Shown piece by piece: positions 1 to 5,823 of a DNA stretch of 5,823 nt. The notes beneath the pieces are model-generated. The model ran no database searches, had not been told where the DNA came from, and saw nothing but the letters and a program-made list of their open reading frames with translations. A program made the translations under genes and the position numbers. The DNA comes from Bacillota bacterium (GTDB lineage: Bacteria > Bacillota_E > Sulfobacillia > Sulfobacillales > Sulfobacillaceae), in assembly GCA_021802375.1 (NCBI GenBank), contig JAKAAL010000314.1:1-5823 (forward strand), read 5' to 3'. Within the stretch, counting starts at the first letter, position 1, and each line of letters begins with the position of its first letter.

Positions 1-75
1 TGGCATGCGCGACGGATTGAAGACTTGCTGAACGAGCACAGCGAGAACAAGAGTATTCAAGAAGCGGGACTTTAG
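1..75 (+). CDS. C-terminal end of an upstream gene, product unknown (partial)
   Basis: The first reading frame is open from base 1 to a TAG at 73-75 and encodes 24 residues: WHARRIEDLLNE, then HSENKSIQEAGL. The composition is plausibly protein-like: a charged, probably helical tail with no rare residues. It sits just upstream of the solute-binding protein leader, where a gene of the same locus would be expected to end. No family can be recognised from so short a tail. It could be a regulator, a transporter component or something unrelated. No hairpin with a T-tract is obvious right after the stop. The call rests only on an open frame that runs off the window edge, so confidence is low. Confidence 0.35.
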   Translation, partial: WHARRIEDLLNEHSENKSIQEAGL

Positions 76-290
76 GCTTCCACGGGCATGGCCATTACAT
101 TCGTCGGATACACCAGCAAAAATCGCAGTTCCATGACTTTCAGCGATTTTTCGAGGGTCTCCATTATCCTTGGCAGCGGTCTCTTGCCTGAGTCTATGTG
201 CATCGCCTCACCACAGAAAAACCGGTTTTTAACGACGAACTCAGCGGTAAGGATGTCAGAGTCATAATGCGGCTCGATGACAGGCCATGA
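72..290 (-). pseudogene. Possible antisense gene remnant, C-terminal part (unrecognised)
   Basis: Reading the minus strand, an open frame ends at a TAA (bases 72-74), tail-to-tail with the TAG at 73-75 of the + strand fragment. Its last ~70 residues look protein-like, for example WPVIEPHYDSDILTAEFVV and later PRIMETLEKSLKVMELRF, with roughly two thirds G/C at third codon positions. The frame continues to a Met at 356, but that part lies over the start of the binding-protein gene and is probably meaningless. The 5' limit given here is therefore arbitrary. I recognise no family. It may be the tail of a gene truncated when the present locus was assembled, or simply a chance open frame. The palindrome at 217-230 lies inside it, which favours a regulatory reading of the same stretch. 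Confidence 0.2.
217..230. promoter_or_regulatory. Perfect 14-bp palindrome, candidate LacI-family operator
   Basis: AAAAACCGGTTTTT equals its own reverse complement over all 14 bases and lies 81 bp before the preferred start of the solute-binding protein gene. Its symmetric core, A-rich then central CG then T-rich, fits the WNANCGNTNW core of LacI/GalR-family operators. The outer TG/CA pair typical of CcpA cre sites is absent, so a local sugar-specific regulator is more likely than CcpA. A possible -35 (TTGGCA, 170-175) lies upstream, but the hexamer 17 bp further on (TCTATG) is a poor -10. A CATAAT at 263-268 has no matching -35. The promoter is therefore not assigned. Operator function is inferred from symmetry and position only. 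Confidence 0.45.
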
Positions 291-294
291 ACGG

Positions 295-303
295 AAAGGA
301 AGG
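295..303 (+). promoter_or_regulatory. Ribosome binding site of the solute-binding protein gene
   Basis: AAAGGAAGG lies 7 nt before the ATG at 311. It decides the start. The alternative in-frame ATG at 287 lies upstream of this motif and has no purine-rich sequence at a suitable distance. It would also add eight residues (MNGKEGCS) ahead of a normal signal peptide. Confidence 0.7.
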
Positions 304-310
304 TTGTTCA

Positions 311-2386
311 ATGAAGACGTCAACAAAGACGACTGAGACTTCACCGAAAACTTCACGAACCCTGCGATGGATGGCGAGTGTAGGGGCCAGTTTAGCCGTC
401 ACGACGATGATGATGGCAGGGGGAATGAGCCCGGCGAATGCCGCTACGGTGCGTTCGGTGACGGTGCCTTTGCCCAATATGTCGACTCTCGATCCAGTCG
501 CTAACGCGGTCTCGACCCTACTAGATCAAGGGGTGATCTTTGAGGGCCTGTACGGGTATAATCTCAAGAACCAACTAGAACCTAAAATTGCTACAGGCTA
601 TACCGTGACTGACGGGGGCAAGGTTTGGACATTCACCTTGCGAAAGAATGCCCGCTGGTCCAATGGGCAACCGGTGACCGCCCAGGACTTTTACTATGCT
701 TGGTTGCGAATTGCCTCCCCAAAGGATTTGCAGGGGGCTACCTGGAACAGCGTTATGACCTACGTCCAAGGCGAATATCAGTTCCATGCGGGGGATATTC
801 CTGCAAGCGAGGTAGGCGTGAAGGTGTTGGGGCCCTATAAGATCCAGTTAACCTTGAGTGCACCCCATGACATCCTCGGAATATTGGCAGAGGCAGGATC
901 GATGCCAGTTTACCCGCCGGTGGTCAAGGCGCACCCGAATAATTGGTGGATGCCGCAATACTTTGTCGGCGATGGACCCTTTAAGCCGTCATCGTTTGTC
1001 GTCAACGGGAATGTCAGCTTGGTTCGCAACGATAAGTACGTAGGCGCAGCCGGAGAATACAATGTTGGCAACGTTCAACAGATCAATATTATTCCAGCGC
1101 CGACGGTGCCGGTTGAAGATTACTTGTCGAAAGCAATAGACTTGGCGTGGATTACCAATCCCTCGGACTATCGCTATATTCTAAATAGTTCGACGCTGAA
1201 GAATCAGGTCCACAAGGCACCGGCTTATCAAATGACCTACCTGGAGTGGGATCGGTCTCCGACTGCTTCACCGCTAGACAACATCAAAGTCCGTCAAGCT
1301 ATCGCTATGGCAGTGAACCGCACGCCTATCGTCAAGGATGTCTTGTACGGTATGGGGGGAGCAGCGACAGCAGCAGGGCCTTCTTCCTGGGCACCGACCA
1401 AATATGAGCACGCTCTTCCCTATAACGTGGCCCAAGCGAGAAAGCTTCTCACTGAAGCCGGGTATCCAGGCGGCAAGGGCATTCCTACATTGGCACTTTA
1501 CACCCAAACGGTGGCGGCCAATCCTTCCCAAGTGAACGTGGGAGAGGCTATCGTTTCGGAGTTGAAGAGTGCGCTTGGCATCAACTTTAAGATCGAGCCC
1601 ACCTCGACCAATATTGTCAACAACATCGTGTACAACGGACTGGAACCTGGGGTGACTCCCGGCTACGTCATTGGCGGCGGCAACGCGGGGTGGATCGATG
1701 CGTCGTATCTGCCGTTGCAGACTAACCAATTGGTGCACTACAATGGAGCCCTCGGATCGCTTTCGTTCCGTCAATACGCGGAAGACTGGTATTTCGATAC
1801 CTATGATGCCCGCGATGTGAAGGCCTTCGGCAACCCCAATGATGCCTCAATGGGGGTCAAGTTCTCTCAGTGGGCCCCTCTTGAAGCAGCGGCGCTCAAG
1901 GACATTGCCTATCTTAATGCCTACACCAAGCGTCAGCCCAAGTGGTATCAAGAGATGGAAGCGCCAGCCCCGGGACAGACCAATCTGGATGTGTGGAACG
2001 GCCTGGTCAAGGCCTGGAAAGCAGCAAAGACTCCGGCGGCCAAGCACTCGGCTTGGGTTACGGCGTGGAAGTTCGTCGGCAGCGGCAGTCTAGGCGATGG
2101 CAACGCCGAAATTGGGTTAAACGCCCAAGTGTATACCGATGAACACGAAGGGACGGTCTTGTACAATCTCAACATGGAGGAAGACCGATTGGGAGAGGCG
2201 ACCTCGGCTCATGTCAGTGACTCATTGACTGGGAAGATGGTCAACACGATTTTCCAGCAGGGTTGGGAAGTGCCTCTGTTCTACTCTGAGAACATCTATT
2301 TGGCCAAACCCGGCATCACTAATGTTGATGCCAACCCATTTGGATGGACTTGGTGGGGCGACCTCCAGTACCTTAACGTGAAATAA
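311..2386 (+). CDS. ABC transporter solute-binding protein, family 5 (OppA/DppA-like), exported
   Basis: This is the extracytoplasmic ligand-binding component of an ABC importer, 691 residues from the ATG at 311. Residues 1-44 form a signal peptide: a Lys/Arg/Thr-rich head, a hydrophobic core from about 21 to 39, and an ANA|A signal peptidase I site at 44/45. There is no lipobox cysteine. The SBP_bac_5 signature region is clear at about 90-133 (LEPKIATGYTVTDGGKVWTF, then LRKNARWSNGQPVTAQDFYY). Later family features include LDNIKVRQAIAMAVNR and ARKLLTEAGYPGG. The protein is long for the family (usually about 500-600 residues) and the C-terminal half is unusually rich in Trp and Tyr. No cysteine occurs anywhere from this start. 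Family-5 proteins bind peptides, nickel or oligosaccharides. The downstream pectinolytic genes point to oligogalacturonides or related sugars, but that is inference. No permease or ATPase gene is visible in the window. Confidence 0.9.
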   Translation: MKTSTKTTETSPKTSRTLRWMASVGASLAVTTMMMAGGMSPANAATVRSVTVPLPNMSTLDPVANAVSTLLDQGVIFEGLYGYNLKNQLEPKIATGYTVTDGGKVWTFTLRKNARWSNGQPVTAQDFYYAWLRIASPKDLQGATWNSVMTYVQGEYQFHAGDIPASEVGVKVLGPYKIQLTLSAPHDILGILAEAGSMPVYPPVVKAHPNNWWMPQYFVGDGPFKPSSFVVNGNVSLVRNDKYVGAAGEYNVGNVQQINIIPAPTVPVEDYLSKAIDLAWITNPSDYRYILNSSTLKNQVHKAPAYQMTYLEWDRSPTASPLDNIKVRQAIAMAVNRTPIVKDVLYGMGGAATAAGPSSWAPTKYEHALPYNVAQARKLLTEAGYPGGKGIPTLALYTQTVAANPSQVNVGEAIVSELKSALGINFKIEPTSTNIVNNIVYNGLEPGVTPGYVIGGGNAGWIDASYLPLQTNQLVHYNGALGSLSFRQYAEDWYFDTYDARDVKAFGNPNDASMGVKFSQWAPLEAAALKDIAYLNAYTKRQPKWYQEMEAPAPGQTNLDVWNGLVKAWKAAKTPAAKHSAWVTAWKFVGSGSLGDGNAEIGLNAQVYTDEHEGTVLYNLNMEEDRLGEATSAHVSDSLTGKMVNTIFQQGWEVPLFYSENIYLAKPGITNVDANPFGWTWWGDLQYLNVK

Positions 2387-2395
2387 GCTAAAGAG

Positions 2396-2439
2396 TGGGG
2401 GTGGTCGTGAACCGAATTCAGCGATCACCCCCATTTTTT
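2396..2439 (+). terminator. Rho-independent terminator after the solute-binding protein gene
   Basis: TGGGGGTGGTCG (2396-2407) pairs with CGATCACCCCCA (2422-2433) over 12 bp with a single G-U pair. Six T residues follow (2434-2439). Within the 14-base loop, TGAA (2408-2411) can pair with TTCA (2417-2420), lengthening the stem with one bulged G. The hairpin begins nine bases after the TAA of the binding-protein gene. It should end or strongly reduce transcription before the catabolic genes, so the binding protein may be made in excess, or the downstream block may have its own promoter. Confidence 0.88.
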
Positions 2440-2490
2440 GCCTGGCAGGGATTCTAAAGAAGGTTCGCGTCTGCCTGGGTTTGGGACTGG

Positions 2491-2499
2491 GGGAGGAGG
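2491..2499 (+). promoter_or_regulatory. Strong ribosome binding site of the enolase-superfamily gene
   Basis: GGGAGGAGG lies 6 nt before the ATG at 2506 and decides the start. The in-frame TTG at 2503 would be only 3 nt from the motif and is too close. In the preceding stretch (2440-2490) I see no pair of -35 and -10 hexamers worth naming, only a short inverted repeat, TGCCTGGCA, at 2439-2447. Confidence 0.75.
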
Positions 2500-2505
2500 T
2501 TTTTG

Positions 2506-3591
2506 ATGAAGATCACGGATGTCGTCTCATTCGTCGGATCGCACAAGTTTTATGTCAAAGTGGAAACCGATGAAGGCGCCTTCGGTTTCGGTGAGTCGAG
2601 TCCGATGCGCCCCCCGGTGTTGCTGGCGATTATGCAAAGCGTGATTAAGCCGGCCATCTTGGGCATGGATCCTTTCCAGTCGGAGGCGATTGAAGAACGG
2701 GTCATGCGCCGGAACTACAAACTTTCAGGGCAACTGTTAGCCGCTGCCTTTAGTGGAGTCGAGATTGCGTTGTGGGATCTGAAGGGCCGATGGCTGGGTC
2801 AGCCGGTGTACAATTTGCTGGGTGGCCGCTACCGAGATCACATTCCCCTATACGGATCGAGCATGAGTAGGAATTTAAGCCCGGTGGAAGAAGCCGAGAA
2901 ACTCCAAACCGCCGTGGCTGCGTTTAATTTTGCTGCGGTAAAGATCAAAGTCGGCCCGCGCTATGGGCAAGGGCTTCGCGTGGACTTGGACGCTGACGAA
3001 GAGAAGATTAAAACGGTGCGCAAAGCCATCGGGCCCAAGGTGAAGCTGATGATTGACGGCAACGGTTCGTACACCGCTATCCAGGCGCTTGAACTGTATC
3101 AACGGGTGAGCGACCAAGGCATTCATTACTTCGAAGAGCCCTGCCCCTACGATGATATCGAGGCTTATGTGCGCCTAGCCGGCAGCCTGCCGGTGCCGAT
3201 TCACGTCGGAGAACAGAACTGGAATCTTTATACCTTTCGCGACTTTGTCAGTCGTGGCGCCTGTCATTACTACGGGGCAGACCCAATAAAGTGCGGAGGC
3301 TTGGCCAATGCCAAGCGTGCCGCCACCTTGTGTCGAGCTTTTGGAGTGGAGTACGTGCCGCATAACACGACCCGTAGCATTGGCTTTGCTGCCGCCATTC
3401 ATTTGGCCGCCAGCACGCCGGAATGCAATACGTTTTATGAGTATTCGATTGAGCCTAAATCGAATCGATCTGAGTTCTGGACCTTTGATGCCCGGATCGA
3501 AAACGGGGTGGTGGAGGTAGGCCATGCTCCGGGGCTTGGCGTCAGTGTGGATGAATCCCAATTGGCCCGAGAATTCTCTCAATACCGCTGA
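2506..3591 (+). CDS. Enolase-superfamily enzyme, mandelate racemase subgroup; probable sugar-acid dehydratase or cycloisomerase
   Basis: The 361-residue protein has the normal length for the mandelate racemase/muconate lactonizing enzyme group. An N-terminal capping domain (about 1-115, with SGVEIALWDLKGRWLGQPVY) precedes a (beta/alpha)7-beta barrel. Catalytic positions are visible: the KxK motif K146-I-K148; metal ligands in MIDGN (D184), FEEP (E210/E211) and VGEQN (E236); and the Asp-His dyad D259 (GADPIKCGG) and H286 (YVPHN). Glu312 in FYEY may be the electrophilic residue. Lys plus His-Asp places it in the mandelate racemase subgroup, which includes glucarate, galactarate, fuconate and tartrate dehydratases and galactarolactone cycloisomerase. 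Mg2+-dependent proton abstraction next to a carboxylate is expected in the cytoplasm. The pectin context suggests a galacturonate-derived acid or lactone, but the substrate cannot be read from the sequence. It appears to lead an operon, with the GH28 gene only 12 bases downstream. Confidence 0.92.
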   Translation: MKITDVVSFVGSHKFYVKVETDEGAFGFGESSPMRPPVLLAIMQSVIKPAILGMDPFQSEAIEERVMRRNYKLSGQLLAAAFSGVEIALWDLKGRWLGQPVYNLLGGRYRDHIPLYGSSMSRNLSPVEEAEKLQTAVAAFNFAAVKIKVGPRYGQGLRVDLDADEEKIKTVRKAIGPKVKLMIDGNGSYTAIQALELYQRVSDQGIHYFEEPCPYDDIEAYVRLAGSLPVPIHVGEQNWNLYTFRDFVSRGACHYYGADPIKCGGLANAKRAATLCRAFGVEYVPHNTTRSIGFAAAIHLAASTPECNTFYEYSIEPKSNRSEFWTFDARIENGVVEVGHAPGLGVSVDESQLAREFSQYR

Positions 3592-3603
3592 ATCGAGGGC
3601 TAG

Positions 3604-5250
3604 ATGCAAGCCATAGGGGTGAGGAGATTGGCAAGTCCGAACGATTTTTGGGGATTTTTAGATCATCGTCAGGGAGCCGCGAGTCAAGACGTGCATTTGC
3701 CCCAAATCCCCGCTTACGCGCTAAATGTAGCGGATTTTGGGGCCAAAGGCAATGGTATGACCGACAACAGCCAAGCGTTTGCTGAGGCTATTGGCCAGCT
3801 CTCTTCTCTTGGCGGCGGACGCCTGATTGTAGGCCCAGGAGTATGGTGCACTGGCCCGATTCGTCTGAAGAGTCGCATCAACCTGCATCTTGAGGTGGGG
3901 GCCGTGGTCCGCTTTAGCCGCAACCCTGAAGATTATGAGCTGATTTCTACCCAGTTTGAGGGCCTGCCTAGCGTGCGCTGTCGTTCGCCGATTGACGGCG
4001 AAAATTTAGAAGACGTGGCCATTACGGGTCGCGGCCTTTTTGACGGTGGCGGCGAGGGGTGGCGCCCGATCAAGAAATCCAAGACGACGGACCGACAATG
4101 GCGGGATTTGGTAGAAGCCGGAGGCGTGCTTAGTTCGGACGCCTTGATGTGGTGGCCGAGTCGGTTGGCCATGGAAGGGGCTGAAGTGGTTCCTCGCCTG
4201 ATTAGCCATCGGGTGCTGGACATGGCTGAATGGGCCCCCTATCGCGAATATTTGCGGCCCCAGCTTTTGAGCTTGAGGCGTTGTCATCGGGTTTTGCTTG
4301 AAGGGGTGACGTTTCAAAATTCGCCTGCGTGGTGTCTTCATCTCTGGGCATCCGAGCAGGTGACGGTCCGTTTTATTACCGTGCGCAACCCTTGGTATGC
4401 GCAAAATGGTGACGGAATCGACGTGGATTCCTGCCAGCGGGTTCGCATCGAATCGAGTACTTTTGATGTCGGTGACGACGCGATTTGTCTCAAGTCTGGC
4501 AAAGATCGGGCGGGTCGAGAACTGGGACTGCCGACTCGCGATGTCGCTATCGAGGATTGTACAGTTTTTCACGGACATGGCGGGGTGACCATCGGCAGTG
4601 AGATGTCAGGCGGAGTGGATAACGTGTGCGTGCGTAATCTGACGATGGTGGGCACCGATATTGGCCTTCGTTTTAAGAGTGCTCGGGGTCGTGGCGGTGT
4701 GGTGGAAAATATTGCCATCGAGGATGTGCGGATGCTCGACATTGCCGGGGCCGCCATTTCGTTTGACCTTTTTTATGAATCCAATGCCGCTGCAGTGGAT
4801 CAGAATGTGGTTCCGGTGGTCGATGAGGAAACCCCTAGATTTCGCAATATTCGCATTGATAGGGCCACGATTCAGGGAGCCCGTCACGCGCTATGGGTTC
4901 GGGGGCTGCCTGAACAGCCCATAGAACAGTTGACAGTCTCTCACTTAACGGCGGTGAGCGAACGTGGTATGACGCTGGAAAATGCAGCCGGGGTACGGTT
5001 GGCTGAGATTCACCTAGCGATTCAAAAAGGTCCGGGGGTTCACCTCAACCAAACCCAAGACGTCTTTCTCGAAGTGGTCGAAAGTGCTCGAGTCGGGAAT
5101 GAGGCCTGCCTTAGGGTCTCGGGGGCGGGAACAAAAAACATTCAATATCGGATGTTGGAAGCTTGGCCCCACTCGGTCTTGGTGGATCCCGACACAGATG
5201 CGGAGCAGGTGAGGGCGCTTCGGTCAGAGGCTTCGGAGGGAGGTGGATGA
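3604..5250 (+). CDS. GH28 polygalacturonase-type glycoside hydrolase, probably cytoplasmic exo-acting
   Basis: This 548-residue protein is predicted to hydrolyse alpha-1,4-galacturonosyl links by inversion. Residues 42-63 (VADFGAKGNGMTDNSQAFAE) form the N-terminal motif shared by pectate-lyase-3/GH28 beta-helix proteins. All GH28 active-site blocks are present: NGDGID with D270 and D273, GDDAICLKSG with D291 and D292, GHGG with H325, and LRFK with R356 and K358. By homology D270, D291 and D292 are the catalytic aspartates. There is no signal peptide, so it should act on imported oligosaccharides, most likely from the non-reducing end. A rhamnogalacturonan-related substrate cannot be excluded. 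The ATG at 3604 has a modest GAGGG motif (3595-3599) at a short 4-nt spacing and lies 12 bases after the previous stop, so translational coupling is likely. The last codons (EGGG) are written by the next gene's ribosome binding site. Confidence 0.93.
   Translation: MQAIGVRRLASPNDFWGFLDHRQGAASQDVHLPQIPAYALNVADFGAKGNGMTDNSQAFAEAIGQLSSLGGGRLIVGPGVWCTGPIRLKSRINLHLEVGAVVRFSRNPEDYELISTQFEGLPSVRCRSPIDGENLEDVAITGRGLFDGGGEGWRPIKKSKTTDRQWRDLVEAGGVLSSDALMWWPSRLAMEGAEVVPRLISHRVLDMAEWAPYREYLRPQLLSLRRCHRVLLEGVTFQNSPAWCLHLWASEQVTVRFITVRNPWYAQNGDGIDVDSCQRVRIESSTFDVGDDAICLKSGKDRAGRELGLPTRDVAIEDCTVFHGHGGVTIGSEMSGGVDNVCVRNLTMVGTDIGLRFKSARGRGGVVENIAIEDVRMLDIAGAAISFDLFYESNAAAVDQNVVPVVDEETPRFRNIRIDRATIQGARHALWVRGLPEQPIEQLTVSHLTAVSERGMTLENAAGVRLAEIHLAIQKGPGVHLNQTQDVFLEVVESARVGNEACLRVSGAGTKNIQYRMLEAWPHSVLVDPDTDAEQVRALRSEASEGGG
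5238..5245 (+). promoter_or_regulatory. Ribosome binding site of the GH105 gene, inside the GH28 3' end
   Basis: GGGAGGTG lies within the last codons of the GH28 gene, just upstream of the ATG at 5251, and fixes that start. Because the GH28 TGA (5248-5250) directly touches this ATG, terminating ribosomes could restart here. Another ATG at 5247 is in a different frame and meets a stop after 12 codons. Confidence 0.7.
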
Positions 5251-5811
5251 ATGTGGACCGAGTTCGCCTGGCGGTTGGCGGTTGACAGGCGGCCAGCACT
5301 ACTGGAGATGGGGTGGCGGTATGAAACCGGGTTGGTGATGTTAGCCCTCGACCAGGCGAGCCGTCACTTGGGGTCGGATGCAATGCTGGAATCGGTGGAC
5401 CGATGGTTGGATCGGATGGTGGGCTCGGACGGAACCATCGCCGGCTACCGAGCCGAGGATTACAATCTAGACAACATCAATCCGGGCAAGTTGCTTTGGC
5501 CGCGAACGAACGGACCGGAAGGGGAAAAGTATCGGTTAGCGGTGGAACGATTGATGGAACAAATGCGTCATCAGCCCCGCACTCAAAGTGGGGGGTTCTG
5601 GCACAAGCAGATCTATCCTCAGCAAATGTGGCTAGACGGGATCTATATGGCCATGCCCTTTGTTTTGGTGTATGGCCAAAACTACCATCAATCCGACTGG
5701 ATGGATGAAGCGGTCAACCAAGTAACCCTTCTTTATAGCCACACCCGCGATCCTAAAAGCGGGCTTTTGTATCATGGCTGGGACGAATCCCGGCAACAAG
5801 CTTGGGCGTAA
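5251..5811 (+). CDS. GH105 unsaturated rhamnogalacturonyl/glucuronyl hydrolase, N-terminal half only (truncated frame)
   Basis: GH105 enzymes (YteR type) hydrate the double bond of 4,5-unsaturated uronic acids at the non-reducing end of lyase products, releasing the unsaturated sugar. Family motifs are clear: WRYETGLVM (22-30), YNLDNINPGK (71-80), QQMWLDGIYMA (125-134) and GLLYHGWDESRQQAWA (171-186). D74, D129 and H175 have the same spacing as YteR D88, D143 and H189. There is no signal peptide, so action is cytoplasmic. The frame ends with TAA at 5809-5811 after 186 residues, whereas the family usually has about 350 or more. The stop falls exactly where homologues continue with a WADPxTGxSPxFWGR-like stretch. 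Skipping one base (T5809) would read N-H-P-T, which fits that motif loosely. A frameshift, nonsense mutation or assembly error is therefore likely. The missing half of the alpha/alpha barrel would make the product inactive. Confidence 0.87.
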   Translation: MWTEFAWRLAVDRRPALLEMGWRYETGLVMLALDQASRHLGSDAMLESVDRWLDRMVGSDGTIAGYRAEDYNLDNINPGKLLWPRTNGPEGEKYRLAVERLMEQMRHQPRTQSGGFWHKQIYPQQMWLDGIYMAMPFVLVYGQNYHQSDWMDEAVNQVTLLYSHTRDPKSGLLYHGWDESRQQAWA

Positions 5812-5823
5812 TCATCCCACTCA

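Noticed and set aside
287..310. Upstream ATG at 287 as the start of the binding protein, giving an extra MNGKEGCS with a cysteine
   Set aside because: The ribosome binding site AAAGGAAGG lies downstream of this ATG and at ideal spacing to the ATG at 311. The shorter form begins with a normal signal peptide.
1274..1774. A 166-residue minus-strand open frame inside the binding-protein gene
   Set aside because: It is fully antisense to a clearly coding family-5 gene. It is Arg/His/Cys-rich in the manner of a shadow frame and has no recognisable domain.
2439..2449. Short inverted repeat TGCC-T-GGCA after the terminator as an operator
   Set aside because: A 4-bp half-site is too short to support a regulatory claim and overlaps the end of the terminator T-tract.
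4006..4578. A 190-residue minus-strand open frame inside the GH28 gene
   Set aside because: It is antisense to well-conserved GH28 motifs and has no recognisable domain, so it is a shadow frame.
4666..4680. GH28 LRFK in place of the textbook RIK motif, suspected as an active-site change
   Set aside because: R356 and K358, the binding residues, are kept. From memory, the surrounding GLRFKSxRGRGG form is usual for this bacterial GH28 branch, so it is not unusual.
1..5823. CRISPR arrays, tRNA or rRNA genes, insertion sequences or phage attachment sites
   Set aside because: No regularly spaced repeats, cloverleaf-like segment, transposase motif or flanking terminal inverted repeats were seen on either strand.

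Overview
This window carries part of a carbohydrate-uptake and pectin/uronic-acid catabolism locus, with all confident genes on the + strand. It probably comes from a Gram-positive (Firmicutes-type) bacterium. The grounds are strong purine-rich Shine-Dalgarno sequences (GGGAGGAGG, GGGAGGTG), tight gene packing, a classic hairpin-plus-T-tract terminator and moderate GC content. The sequence does not fix the genus; an environmental or acidophilic Bacillota such as a Sulfobacillus/Alicyclobacillus relative is only a guess.

Layout. Bases 1-75 look like the last 24 codons of an upstream gene of unknown product. Bases 76-294 form the leader of the first complete gene. They contain a perfect 14-bp palindrome with a central CG (217-230) that resembles a LacI-family operator. 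An antisense reading frame here may be a gene remnant. At 311-2386 lies a large exported family-5 (OppA/DppA-like) solute-binding protein, followed by a strong intrinsic terminator (2396-2439). After a 66-base gap comes a tight three-gene block. It begins with an enolase-superfamily (mandelate racemase subgroup) enzyme (2506-3591). Twelve bases later comes an intracellular GH28 polygalacturonase-type hydrolase (3604-5250). Abutting it in the same reading frame is a GH105 unsaturated glucuronyl/rhamnogalacturonyl hydrolase (5251-5811), whose ORF stops at about half the usual length.

How they may work together (inference). The binding protein would capture pectin-derived oligosaccharides outside the cell and hand them to ABC permeases encoded elsewhere. 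The two glycoside hydrolases lack signal peptides, so they would trim saturated (GH28) and lyase-generated unsaturated (GH105) oligogalacturonides or rhamnogalacturonides in the cytoplasm. The enolase-superfamily enzyme would dehydrate or isomerise a resulting sugar acid or lactone. The least understood parts are the exact substrate of the enolase-family enzyme, the use of a non-lipidated, cysteine-free family-5 binding protein beside sugar-acid genes, and the broken GH105 frame.
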